Positions 52,471-64,000 of a DNA stretch of 64,000 nucleotides are shown here, piece by piece; position 1 is the first letter of the stretch, and each line of letters starts with the position of its first letter. This DNA is from Hydra vulgaris. Its lineage: Eukaryota > Cnidaria > Hydrozoa > Anthoathecata > Hydridae. The stretch lies in the NCBI RefSeq assembly GCF_038396675.1, contig NC_088921.1, positions 24,914,001 to 24,978,000 on the forward strand, written 5' to 3'. The notes below the pieces were generated by a model. The model saw nothing but the letters and a program-made list of their open reading frames with translations, was not told the DNA's origin and ran no database searches. The translations under genes were made by a program, and so were the position numbers.

Positions 52471-52700
52471 CCCAGTCTTGAATTTGATATCATACTGATA
52501 TCAAAATTAAATCTAACTATGATATATATGATATCATGATATAAGACTTTTATGATATAAATATGATATTAAAATGAAATCACTCATTGACATCATTTTG
52601 AACTCAAACCCTGATATCATAATATGAAAAGCTTATGATATCAATATGATATCAAAATGAAATCACGCATTGATATCTCCTGAACTCAAAACTTGATATC
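52471..52700 (+). repeat. Left end with GATATC palindrome array
   Basis: GATATCA or TGATATC occurs about ten times, often as pairs such as GATATCAATATGATATC, in units of roughly 65-90 bases that also share AAATGAAATCAC and GAACTCAAA. Confidence 0.85.
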
Positions 52701-52739
52701 AAAATAGAGAAGTTGACGTAAAACTTGTTATCATAATAT

Positions 52740-55700
52740 TTCCGCCATAATACTTTTATTTAATTATTTTTTAATAAAAAAACATTTTATTGTTATTTTA
52801 ACTAATTATTTTTTTATAAATATTGTTTTATAATTTTTTAAAATAATTTTCTTTTTGTTTAGTAAAGTTAAAGTATATCGCATAAATAAACATTTTTGGT
52901 GAAATTGATAAATATTAAGAGTTTTATTTGAAATAAATAATAGATAGCAAATATTCAGGTAAGGTCATAACAAAAAGAAACACAGAAAATGTCACAAATT
53001 TGTAGATTGGTCTTTGACAGATATAAAATCAGAAAGATAGAGATATGGGCTTGGCCGTTGCATTACTTTAATTTTACGAATGGGTTTTCGACAAATATAC
53101 AGACTTGATCTAAAAGTCTTTTTTGAAATGTTGTCTTCTACTTCTTTTCCAAATAAAAAAGTAAGATTTATTATTGTCTGAAAACAATGTTGCGTTATGA
53201 AAATAAGAAACAAAAACATTAGCCACAAAACATATGTAAATTATTGCCTTAATATTAACAAATTAAATATGATTTTTACTTTTTCAACAAATTTGTCTTA
53301 TACCAAGTTATGTAATTTTTTTTTCCTGATAACAGTTAAATATTGCCATCACACAAGCTTCTTTGCTTTTCAATTCAAATTCTAATTATAAATCTAGAAA
53401 ACCTAGAAAAAAAATAACATTGACATTATGTCTCAGACTTATACAAAATATTGAAAAAAGTTAGTTTAGTTTGTAAACGTTTACAGTAAAAGTTTTAACA
53501 CATTCATAAGACTAGGCCTACCTTAGTATTTTAAAAACACTAATAAGCAGTCCCAAAAAGTTTTTAAAAGATGTTATGCAATTTAAATTTGTTTAAAAAA
53601 CTTAAAAAGTTAAAATGATCAGTTATTTTTACACACACACCACAAACACGCGCAAACAATTAGACAATTAGGGCTCTAGAAAGGTTAACTGTATTTTCAT
53701 GACAGTGGGTACTATTTCATTTGAAGATATATTTTACATTTAACTTAAAAATTAAACAAAATCAAAACTTAAACAACACTATAAATCAAAACCAACATTT
53801 AATTAAAATTAAACAAAATCATCCACTCTTAAGACAACAGCTTTCATTATTCTTTGCATTCAATTATTTTTACAAACTGCTGTTCTAAATAGTTTCTTTA
53901 GGTCACCGAGTATTGTGAAATTACTACTTGAGAAGGATATTGCATGTTCTTTTTATACCTGAAATCATAAAGTAAATGATTTAAACGATGAAAGTTATAA
54001 ACTAATTAATAGACGATTAGAGTAGAACACTCTGGCATTGTTCTCAAAGCAACAAAGAAATTTATAAAAATAACCTTATTGAGTCAATTACGATTTCTTT
54101 ACAGCATATGAACAGTATAAGCTACACTTAAACTAGCAGTTAAAAAATGGATGCATTTTTCTAAAGTTCTGGATTCAGAGGCTTTTCACAATTTCATACA
54201 TTTTAGACTTGGTTTTACAACATGGTTTACAATTAAATTTTATATGAGTGTATTTTTTTAAGGAACATAAGTAAACAGGTACCACCAGATTACAATTAAA
54301 GAACAAGTAGTTCTTTTTCCACATAAAATGTATCCTTTTAGTACAAGCAAACTGATTTGCGTTAAGAGGGAACTGCTGGATCATATCTACTTTGATTAAC
54401 TTCAAGATACTGATATCTTTGTGATGATTTTTCTAATTTTTTTCCTCTAAATATTTTTTCAGTAAGTACCAGTGGGCATAAAAATTCATTTAACCGTCAT
54501 ATGTTTTTTTCACCTTAGAATCACATCCATAATGACCATTGTAGAAATTAAACTAGAGCTTTAGCTGGTGCATCACAAATTATAATAATTTACCTTTTAC
54601 TTGCATGACTTCTCCATTATTATAAATAATGTCATTTGTTATGACATTATTTATAATAATGTCATAACAAATGACATTACTTATAATAATGGAAAATGAG
54701 GGGTTTTCCATAAAGTACGGATGCAGGTATGGGGGAAAGGGGTTACCCAAAAACTTATAAATTCGTATAAGAGAGAGAGAGAGAGAGGATGGAGGGGGGA
54801 AGAAGGTTAAAGACTGAAGTATGTAATTGGTGTGACTAACTCTCATTCTCTATCTATTTGAAAACTTGATTTCTTTTATTATTAACAAAAGCATAGCGTT
54901 TCGTAAGTTTAAAAATTATTATTCTGTTAAATAACAAAATTAATACTTTTGTAATGAATGATGTCAAATTAACTAAAAACTTTTTGTTTTTAATGCTTTT
55001 AAAAATTATGCGTTGGGAAAAGGTTGGGGGCTAGGGGTTGATTTTGTAATAATAGATACGCATACAGTGGGAGGAGCAGGGAGGTATAAAAAGCATACTA
55101 GTGTGTTTAATGGGAAAGGGTTCTTTAATCAGTGGTTTTACTCTCTACATACATTATGGATGTCTCCTAAGAATACTTAACTCCTCCGTGAGGTCTTTCA
55201 AGTGTTCTAATTTAGCTGACTTCTGTAATAAACAAAACAACCCCAAAACAAATTGAATGGTTTCAAAAATATTGTTAACATAACACTTGATAGGCCAAAG
55301 AAACATATTTGCACTTTTTTGGATTGGCAGTCTGTCAATGGTAAAAGACTAACTTCACGAAGTCCATATAATTGCTTAGATCTCAAAATACCATTTTTAT
55401 TTTTTTTATTACTATCTTTTATCAAAATACCATTTTTTATCCTTAAAAACGTACACTCACCAGCTGAACCAATAAAGAAGTAATTTGATGGAAATAAATG
55501 CAGTTCAATGCAAATAATTAAATTCTTAGATAAGTCTAACAAATGAAATAGCTTGGAAGATTTACAAACCTAATTTTATAGTAACATTTGAGTTTTAAGG
55601 CATTTTCAATAGGGTCATAACTTGTGCTGGAAGATCTACACAAAAGTAATTACAATGTTGTTACTCTTATAAGAACACTGAACACTTTACAATTCCTCGA

Positions 55701-56637
55701 CTAAGTGCTTCTATTAAGTCTTAATAACTGTTTATTTAACCAACCATAATTTTTACTATTACATTTACAACATAGTTACAAAGAGTATTTGTTGACTATG
55801 CTATTTTAAAAGTCTTTCTGCAAGCATTGCTGAATCATTTGTGCTTTCCTTCTACTTTTGGAACTTCTTAAATAATATTTATTTCAAGTTTAAAAATTTC
55901 ACTGATTTGATTATTGCCATACATGCTTTGTATAAATTTTGTTTAAATAAACATTCAAATAAACAGATTGCTTTAGGCTAGTTACCTTTTAGAATATAAA
56001 AAGGAGAGATTCGTTCCAAATAAACAAACTTATGCATGACATTGACAAAATAAATATTGGAAAACATTTTCCACTTATAAAAACTATTTAAGAGAGGAAG
56101 ATTTATGACCCTTAGAGCTAGAATTATGTTAAAAAAGATATGCCTCTTCTAATTAAAAGCAAGCATTTCCTTTTTTACAGAATTTTAAATGCATGGAACT
56201 TACTTTTAAAGTGACTTCCATGCATCTCACAATTGAAGGTGTAACAACAAAAACAGCTTTCAATTAATGGCTGAGTAGCAATAGAACATAACTGCTATAA
56301 TACTAAAACAAATAGAGTGCAAAATAACACATTCACTGGGTCTGTCTACACCAGCGTAAACTACTGCTACTTTTACTACTAATATGAACTTAGTTAACCC
56401 GCTCATATTAATATTTTGAGTATGATATTTAGTTATAAATTGTAAATATAGGTCAATAAAAGCTGCTTGATTTTTTTCCAATCAATGACCAACAAATAAT
56501 GTTATTTATAGTCGTCATCATAAATACAGATGTCCTTTTTTAAATACGTACTAAAATCTAAGCCGTTTAATTGACTTAAAAATAACTCTAGAACAGTTAG
56601 AGTGTTTTTGAATAAGAATAGGTGATGTGGCATATTT
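52740..56637. other. Interior of the CCCAGTC element, no gene recognised
   Basis: AT-rich with only short ORFs. The 111-aa minus ORF at 55207-55542 and its plus shadow have no family resemblance. A GA-rich run (AGAGAGAGAGAGAGAGAG) lies at 54771-54788. Confidence 0.45.
54614..54692. repeat. 36-bp hairpin
   Basis: Arms 54614-54649 and 54657-54692 pair almost perfectly (core AATGTCATTTGTTATGACAT). Each arm is itself partly palindromic around TGTCAT/ATGACA. Confidence 0.93.
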
Positions 56638-57273
56638 CACAGGTCAACAACAAAAAAAAAATTTTCTGGTGCCAAGCAAACAACTTGTTTTTTGTATAGC
56701 ATTTCTCATTTTGATTTCAAATATGCAACTCTTTTTTTACCATCACGTTAAGTTGTAAAGATATTGAGGTTCAAATCTTAAGTATTTAGGGTAAAGTCCC
56801 TATAATTGTCGAAAAAAAAGTTATTCAAAAGTATGTCAACCTGGATCTCAAAAGAAGCGTATTTTCATAGAGATTTTAGAAAACAATATTTTTTCTTAAA
56901 ATTTATTGACAAAAAAATTATGTAAAAAAATGCTAAATACTCTTAAAAAAATTTCCACATAATGTTATTGAGCAAGTAAACATAAAAGACCTTTTTTTAT
57001 AACAAATGAATAACATTTTAAAAATCTCTATGAAAATACGCTTCTTTTGGGACCCAGGTTGACATACTTTTGAATAACTTTTTTTTCGACAGTATTATGG
57101 ACATTACCATAAATACTTAAGATTTGAACCTAAATATCTTTACAACTTGACGTGATAGTAAAAAAAGAGTTGCATATTTGAAATCAAAATGAGAAATGCT
57201 ATACAATGCTATAACAAATAAAAACAAATTGTTTGCTCGGCACCAGAAAAAAAAATTTTTATGTTGACCTGTG
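56638..57273. mobile_element. 636-bp foldback (long-inverted-repeat) element
   Basis: It begins CACAGGTCAACA and ends with the reverse complement TGTTGACCTGTG. Arms of about 240 bases (56638-56880 and 57025-57273) match throughout with few differences, around a central AT-rich spacer of about 145 bases. A clear target duplication is not visible. There is no coding sequence; a non-autonomous DNA transposon is likely. Confidence 0.9.
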
Positions 57274-58230
57274 TTATCAGTATATTAAGCAACATTCGTA
57301 TTAAAAATAATAATCAAGAACAAATACTTTTAATCGTTAGTTTTATTATTTTAATAGCAATTTAGTTTTTAATTTTTTTAAGTTGCATCAAACGATAAAA
57401 AGTTAAAAAATTAATTTACTTGGTCTAACCTTTTATTATTCTTTTTCGCATGTTTTTTACCCATCTTAAATGTAATTATCAATTCTTGTAAAGCACTTCT
57501 TTTTTTTTTTTTTTTTTTTTTATTAAATATTAAATAAATTTGTTTATTAAGATAGTTAAGATAAAAATCGTTATGCAATAAAAAAAAATTACAAAATATA
57601 CATGTATCAAAATAAAAACAAAAAAATGAACGCGGAGACTCGCTGAATACCTTCAAGCCTGATCATTGAGATCCGATCGCTAGTAATAATTAGCGAGAAC
57701 ACAAATTTCGTAAGAATATATAAATATAATTGGTACAAAGAAATTTTTGATACTTTTATATATAAATACAAAAATATCTTAAAAAGTTCTGTTTTCATAA
57801 ACGCATAAAATGTGGGTCAGATATACTATTTTATATTACCTTATGTAATAAGTTTCACATTCATTTTCAGAAGAATTTAAAAATATCTTCAAAAGATAAA
57901 ATAATTTCTTTATTTTTTTTTTGAATGAAAGATAATTCCGTTCATGGAAAAAATTAAAATTTTTCAAAACTGATTTGATCCAAAAAAAACTCCTCGATAG
58001 TACATGACTTTCGAATAAAACTCCTCGAAGTACATGACTTTCGAAAATTAGTTTATAGAAAAAGGATACCAAATTTGATTATTGTTTCTTAAGTTATATT
58101 TATTTTTTTCTTTTAAGGTAAATATATTACGAAAAGAAACAGGAGATGCGTTGGTTTTACATTTGTACATAAAACAATGTATATTAAAAATATTTAGCTG
58201 ATAAATATAAAGATTTTTCATTTGAACCAA
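57274..58230. other. Interior of the CCCAGTC element, no gene recognised
   Basis: AT-rich with a duplicated phrase (GTACATGACTTTCGAA at about 58001 and 58031). Short ORFs only. Confidence 0.4.
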
Positions 58231-58617
58231 TTATGGTTTGGCATGAGCAAATCGATCTTTATAATTGATAAGACAAGCAACATGATTCTGCTGACAATAA
58301 AGAGGTAGCAGTTTAGATTTATTAATATTACCACAGGCAATATTTGCATAGTTTATATGGTAATGGATTAAAGAGAAGTATAATCGTGTTAAACTGTGTT
58401 TATTTAAAACATTTCTAACTTTGCACATTATTCCTATATTTCGAGCAACTTTGTTGCACAACAAATCAATATGATACTTCCGAACAAGGTTTTTATTGAT
58501 ATTGATTCCTAAAAAGTAAGTAATTAGTTCTATTTTTATTTGAATTTTGTCAATAAGAAATAAGGGCAAGACATGAGGCATTAGTTTTTTTTTGAAGTTT
58601 GATGAAAAAGTATCCAT
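58231..58617 (-). pseudogene. LINE reverse transcriptase C-terminal fragment, family A, copy 4
   Basis: This open 128-aa minus frame includes TYFLGININKNLVRKYHIDL, RNIGIMCKVRNVLNKHSLTR, HYHINYANIACGNINKSKLL, and HVACLINYKDRFAHAKP. It aligns residue by residue with the C-terminal part of the copy at 11100-11333 (IGVMYKARNALNKQSLSQLH, ARLINFKDRFTHARLL). It is truncated on both sides, so it is a fragment without the RT core, although this stretch has no stop. Confidence 0.85.
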
Positions 58618-58799
58618 TTAGTTTTCTCAATATTTAGTGACGGCTTATTCATTTTAAACCAGTCAGAAACTTTTGTTAATTCAATGTAAATATTTCGGAG
58701 TAATGATGTTATGTTGTTAAATTGTTATGAGACAAAAAGAGGTTAGTTTCATCGACAAACATGACCGTCATTAAATTTCACATCCTATTCATCAATCAC

Positions 58800-59050
58800 C
58801 TGATATCATAATATGAGTTCAAAAATCAAAACTTACTATTTTTACTATTAAACTTACCAGAAAAGGAATAAGGAAAACTTAACTTTTACTTTGCTTTATA
58901 AGTAATATATAAAATTCTGCTATAAGTTAAGTTTATTTCCCAAAGTTATGATACCACTTTGATATTGTAATGATATCATTATTTGATATTATAGCTTAAG
59001 AAGGTTTTGATATCATTCTGATATCACATTGGTATCGCGTCTTGACTGGG
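58800..59050 (-). repeat. Right end with GATATC palindrome array
   Basis: GATATCATAATATGA, ATGATATCATTATTTGATAT, and TTTGATATCATTCTGATATC mirror the left array and run to the CCCAGTC terminus. Confidence 0.85.
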
Positions 59051-59052
59051 TA

Positions 59053-61000
59053 GTTTTAAAAATTATCGCTCAGCAATATGCCAGCGTTGCCGAGTAGAAA
59101 GCGTGCCGAGCTTCTGAACAAGTAATCGACGAGGACCACTTGCGACTTTTTTTTTTAGTTTTTACGATTATTTTAAAATACAAAATGCTATTAAAGCTTT
59201 ATAAAAAGTATATACAAACATATGTAATAATATTATCACTTTAACAAACGGAAAGATTTAAAAAAAGCTAAAATTTCAAAAACATCAAAACACCGGTGAG
59301 TAATTTTTTTTCGGTGAGAGAAAATTTGTTTACACAACAAGTTTTTTCTCACCAAGAAAAATTTGTTGCGTTTGTGTGTCATGATTGAGATATTTATGTT
59401 ATTAATGTGCTCAGGTAATTAGTTCTAATAAGCTGCGGATGATCTAAAAAAAAAGTTTTGGGAAACTTAATAAAAGAAAAACTTAATAAGATAGTCCATC
59501 TACTCCAAAAGGTTGCTGCTGTGGAGGCAAAATCAAAAGCAAAAAAATTGTAGCTAGAAAAAATTTTAAATTTTTCTTTTGACAATTTAAAGTTTTTTTG
59601 GTACATTTATCTTTTTTACTATAAATATATGCTGCAGCCGTATTCCAAAACGCTTTTAATATACTCAATACGTATATCGATTAAAAAATATTTTTAGGAT
59701 AAACTCTTTGTAAAACATTTTTTGAAACAAAGAAATTTTATTTATTTTCGCAGAACTCTTTAAAAATATGTGCAATCAAAAACGGCTGCAGTATGGATGA
59801 TTCAACGAATAAATTGAAATGTGATAATTTGAAAACAATTTCAAAAGCTCTTAAAATAAAGCATAAAACTAAAAACTTTAAAAGTAATTGCAGTTCTGTG
59901 CACTCAAAAATTTTAAGTTCTGTGTATTGGTAATCGCAGTGCATTCCTGCATTCACCATTATCCACTATTTCATTCTGATTGGTTATCATGGCACCAACA
60001 TTTTTTTATCTCTTACACCCACGTAATATAACGCTTTGTGAGCTTTTTGAAACGTTACATACTAATGCACTAAACCATCAAACCTGTAGACATCAGCAGT
60101 CTCTAAAATCAGTATATCAAATATTTGTTCTTTGTTGCAAATGTTCTACACACAGAGTGACTAGAGCGTTAATTGTTTCTCCCCATGCTTATCGTCTATT
60201 CTTTGTTTTTCAACTTCACAAAAGTCTTGCCACACGTTTTTTTATGATTTTTATTTTTTATTCAACAACACCATCTACAATCTGTTTTTATTTTCACATC
60301 TCCCAGGCCTACGTAACTGGACGGCTCCGTTGGTCACTTTTTGCGATCTTTGTGTCGCATGCACAATTTAAAAGCTCTTTAAAAAAAGCCATAAAACTAA
60401 AAAATTTAAAAGTAATTGCAATATTTTTTGAGTGCACAGAATTGCAATTCTGCGCTCTCAAAAATTTTAAGTTCAGTGTATTGGTGTTAGCAAAGAAATA
60501 CTATATAAATCATTTTTAATATAAACTAGTTTTTTTTTAAACTTTGTTGCACTTTACCACCCCTATATAAACAATGAAAATATAATCGAATATGTTATTT
60601 GTTTATATATACTGTTTATAAAATGTAAAAAATTTACACATATAACATTTAAATCAGGATCGTATGTAAGTAAACTTTGTTAATAAATACAAGTCTTTAT
60701 TTGCTCAAGCTGTTTTGATTTTTGATTTTTTGTAGGTATGTTACTAAATTTAAAAAGTTGACAATATTGAAAAAACAGGAAACATATCGACATCCAAGTG
60801 AATAATTTGAAACTTTAATTTTAAATTTGCCCCTCTTTTGTTAATTTTTGATTTCTTAAATTACGTCATCTGCTTCATAGATTATTAAAAACGATAGACG
60901 CGATTTTTTCGTAAATCGTTGAGGCCACAATTTTTTTGCATATGTGACGTCACTTTGTGAAAAAAAAACTAGAAAAATAAACAAAATATAAGACTTTACT
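59053..61000. other. Spacer with an imperfect direct repeat, no gene recognised
   Basis: 59850-59932 and 60368-60483 are direct repeats (shared ATAAAACTAAAAA, TTTAAAAGTAATTGCA, CTCAAAAATTTTAAGTTC and GTGTATTGG). The second copy has an inserted palindrome near 60421-60465. The 179-aa plus ORF at 59980-60519 overlaps the repeat and is not convincing as a gene. Confidence 0.5.
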
Positions 61001-61286
61001 TTATTTTTTTAGGAAAGCCTCTTCTATTAAAGATTTATTGAATGTTTTTTTATGGATAAACTCTAATAAAGACAAAAACCATTTATTTATTACTATTGTA
61101 ATAAATACAAACTCTAACCCGTGAAATGATATATCTGTAGTATTTTTATACCTTTTTGTGCAATTGTATACAACATAATAAATATTAATCAAAATATATA
61201 AGATAAATGCAAACGGAAACTTGACGCATAAAAGTTTATTTTGGCACAAACTGACGTCAATGCGCAAAATATTTTTGGCTTGACTT

Positions 61287-61740
61287 TTAGATGACCACCA
61301 TCTGCAATTGAGGCACATTTGGGGGATTAGATTCTTTATCAAAGTAATAGACATATTGGTCCATCCAATATAGAGAATCTTTAGAACAATGATAACTTGC
61401 TAAATCTGGCCAAAATAAGTAGCTAAAGTCTCCATGATACTTGTAAATAAATGGAAGATGTCGTTTTTCTAAACATTCATTAATATAGATTGATGAATTG
61501 ATCGGTACAGCCTTGGAAGTGCGAAACAATGGCTCGGACATACCACGGTCAGATATGGCTATCCACATTAATAATTTTATTGGAAATGTCTCTTTTCCTA
61601 TAAAAAGAACGCTTTTTGGGCATGTCTTTTTGTTGTTTGTGTAGTATCCAGAAATTCCAGGCATGTTGTCCCCTGCAAAACAAAAGTATTTTTCGTCATC
61701 GATGACTAGAAGCAATTTTGTGTTATAGAGTTGGTTAACT
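61287..61740 (-). pseudogene. Tc1/IS630-like transposase, C-terminal half, 5' cut by an insertion
   Basis: On the minus strand from 61740 the frame reads LLLVIDDEKYFCFAGDNMPG, PIKLLMWIAISDRGMSEPLF, YLFWPDLASYHCSKDSLYWM and NPPNVPQLQMVVI. IDDEKYF and WPDLASYH carry the first two catalytic Asp residues. NPPNVPQ normally leads to an IENFW box with the catalytic Glu, but here it runs into QMVVI and a stop. The apparent N-terminal MNKTLRAYWV is not transposase: it is the inverted end of the adjacent CCCAGTAGGCAC element. The half before that is missing from the window or displaced beyond the insertion. Confidence 0.85.
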
Positions 61741-61741
61741 A

Positions 61742-64000
61742 CCCAGTAGGCACGCAACGTTTTATTCACGTTTCAATCACGTGTATTTTAGGTGACTTCG
61801 TCCAGGTTACTATTTTACGTGAAAGTTACGTGCCAAAATATCGCGTCTAGCGGAACTTTTTTTTTCTTAATAAAAACCTGTGATAAGAAACATAAAATTA
61901 TCTTTTTTATTATATTGTTTATTTTTTTATAGTACAGTTTTTGTAATCATTATATTAGTTATAATTATTTTACTTTTATGATAATATAATTAATTTTTAT
62001 TGTAGTTTAGTCATAATTGAAAAAAATTAATTGGTCTATATACTATCTCATAACGCAATGCATTTAAAACAAAACTAAATAGTCCAATATACTTTAAAAT
62101 GTAATATCTAATATCCAAATTACATAAAATTAAGTTAAATAAATTAGTACCAAGCGTCCCTATTTGTCACACGAATAAGATTAAACTCAAATACAAGGTA
62201 TGATTTTTTTCTAATTTATGATATAATATTTTACGCTGTCGAATTTGTCCATTTTGCTTACTTAATTTAGTACAAAATAAATTATGTTATAACGAATTTA
62301 ATATCAAATTAAGTAAGCTACATGGACAAATTATAAGTTCTAGCAGAACTTATTCTTGATTCTTGAGCAATAATTATGTCTGTAGAACTTCTGCATACAT
62401 TATTGCTCAATAGTTAATTAGATAAAAGCTAAAAATACATTTTCTTCTATTATTTGGTTTTTATCAACAAGGTTAAACAATTTATCCAAGATAATATCAA
62501 TAAACAATTGTGTTATGTTATTTATTATTGATATATGTTTATATTATTTGTATTTACTTTATCTTTTTGTAATATATGACATCTTGATCTTGTGCTTTAC
62601 TTGTTAAAAAAGGTTAATACTTATTTATTTTATTTTTTTTATACTATTTAATTATATGATTAATATACATATTTGAATTGTATTTATGAAACTATTATTG
62701 TATATATTATATGACTTTTATTGGTATTGTTATTATGAATAATATAAAACAGGTTATTAAAGCGGATTTGTTCAATGTTTTTCCCACAAAAAGATGATTA
62801 TGCTGTTATTGTATTTGAAACTGCATGATACTTATCTTTCAATGTTGACAACCTTCCAATATGTAAAGCAAGTTTCTCTCAAATATAGCATTGCTTTTTT
62901 TAAAAATTGTTTTATGATTTAGATCAAAGAAATAGTAACACCAGAAAATCTTGTTGCCAAAACAGTTGGCGACTCACCATGTAAGACTTGTGTTTTAAGA
63001 CAATAATGTAAGACTTGTAATTTAAGATGTAATGTAAGACTTGTGATTTAAGATAATTATTTAATAATCATATTATTATTTAAGTTTTTATTTGTTTCTT
63101 TTTAGCTAAATTTGGTGTCGCTAGCTATTACTAGAGAAAATATTGACTTATTCATTACATAAAGTTTGATGCATGCTCTTACCCGGTTTCCTTCTTCAAG
63201 TTTCAATCATGTATATTTTAGGTGACCTCGTCCAGGTTACATTTTTACCTCATTGAAGCATGAAAGTTACGTTGCCAAAATATTGTGTATTTTGGATCTT
63301 TTTTTATTCTCAATAAAAACCTATGATTAAAAACTTGGAAAGATATACTTTATTTTATTTACTATTTTTTTATAATTAAGTTTAAGGGATACTTTTTTTG
63401 GAATATTCCCGGAATACCGGATATTTTTCTGAAATTTATCTTTTTGCAAATATCCGAAAAGTTTTCCATACATGCAAGTTAAATATATATTATTGTCATC
63501 AACTTGGTTAAATGCAGAATATAGGGAAAATTATGGGAAAAATATTCTGAATTTTTTCAGGATATTTTCCGCAAACAATTTTCAAATTTTTTTAAATATA
63601 ATGATTATATGAAAGATGTAGTTAAATTATTCATTATTGTAATTACTTTTTATTATACTTTTATAATAATATAATTTTTTTGCATTGTAGTTTTATAATA
63701 ATAAAAAAAGTATCAGGGTATAAGATATTTTATAACATTGCGGTGCGTTTTTGACAAAAATAAAATGTCACATATATAATATTTTATCTAAACATATTAT
63801 ATTATTTTATATCTAAGTTTTATCAATTTAGGTATAATAAATATATTACAAAGCTTAGTTCAAAATCGTGTAACGTTATGGCAGATAATTCTCATATTGC
63901 AACATGCAAAAGATCAAACCTTAACACAAGGTATACTTTTTTTTTATACCCTATTATATAATATTTTAAACTGTCAAATTTGTCGATGTAATTAATTTGA
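61742..64000 (-). mobile_element. Second copy of the CCCAGTAGGCAC element, inverted, running off the window
   Basis: It starts CCCAGTAGGCACGCAACG at 61742 after a TA. It then follows the reverse complement of 49012-47168 to the window edge, including the GACTTCGTCCAGGTTAC segment, the hairpin at 62246-62325 and the segment GACAAATTTGACAG / its inverse near 63965. Two modules with the same GTGAC-CGTCCAGGTTAC core lie about 1.4 kb apart (61790 and 63220). About 400 extra bases lie mainly at 62550-62830. No coding sequence. Confidence 0.8.

Larger units (their letters stand above)
52471..59050. mobile_element. 6.6-kb element with CCCAGTC ends and GATATC arrays
   Basis: The left end CCCAGTCTTGAATTTGATAT (52471) and the right end, reverse complemented from 59050, CCCAGTCAAGACGCGATACC, share the outer seven bases and a common layout. 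TA flanks both sides (52469-52470 and 59051-59052). Next to each end lie repeated TGATATCA-type palindromes (52480-52700 and 58800-59030). The interior has no recognisable transposase, so it is probably non-autonomous. It carries a foldback element and a LINE scrap. Confidence 0.7.

Noticed and set aside
59080-59140. GC-richer GTTGCCGAGTAGAAAGCG as a tRNA-Leu-like or SINE A-box
   Set aside because: No B-box or cloverleaf can be drawn.
59980-60519. 179-aa plus-strand ORF
   Set aside because: Overlaps an imperfect direct repeat, has no recognisable domain and a hydrophobic, AT-driven composition; probably chance or an antisense reading of an element.

Overview
This window looks like non-coding, transposon-dense DNA from a very AT-rich animal genome. 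The best fit is a hydrozoan cnidarian such as Hydra. That is an inference from the strong AT bias, thirteen or more long (TA)n tracts, the lack of any operon-like gene packing, and the mix of decayed element families. No database search was possible. I recognise no ordinary host housekeeping gene.

Layout. 1-1.9 kb: minus-strand LINE with endonuclease and reverse transcriptase, ending in a 69-bp foldback. 2364-9801: a 7.4-kb element with CACTG-type inverted ends and palindrome-rich subterminal arrays, holding decayed protease-like, zinc-finger and spliced fragments. 10.0-11.5 kb: LINE. 12.0-12.9 kb: decayed Tc1-like transposase. 14412-17463: the only clearly intact gene, four exons coding 913 aa, with transposase-like and Tudor/SH3-like features and possible short inverted ends. 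20.8-21.4 kb: pogo-like relic. 23.2-23.8 kb: a small ORF with an inverted partial copy, a perfect hairpin and poly(A)-like repeats. 25.4-27.3 kb: BED/hAT transposase. 27751-29597: Tc1-like element with both inverted ends and a heat-shock-element array plus TATA box upstream of its transposase. 30-32.1 kb: decayed Ty3/gypsy-like pol. 35.2-37.2 kb: decayed DUF4371/ZMYM-type hAT. 37.7-38.0 kb: mariner 3' end. 37999-38384: three hammerhead-ribozyme motifs, probably Penelope-like or retrozyme-derived. 38.9-41.4 kb: remnants of an animal TNP2/zinc-finger type transposon beside a second unassigned one. 42.7-44.1 kb: LINE. 45.2-50.6 kb: a DUF7869-like reading frame split by a 3.7-kb element with CCCAGTAGGCAC ends. 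51.3-52.1 kb: LINE. 52471-59050: a 6.6-kb element with CCCAGTC ends and GATATC palindrome arrays, containing a 636-bp foldback element and a LINE fragment. 61.3-61.7 kb: Tc1/IS630-like transposase cut by a second, inverted CCCAGTAGGCAC element that runs out of the window.

The parts do not form a pathway. They record nested insertion, often at TA targets inside or beside (TA)n tracts. The points most worth following are the hammerhead trio (one copy with an intact core), the HSE promoter on a Tc1-like element, the intact 913-aa gene, and three large elements that each carry a different palindromic motif array near their ends.
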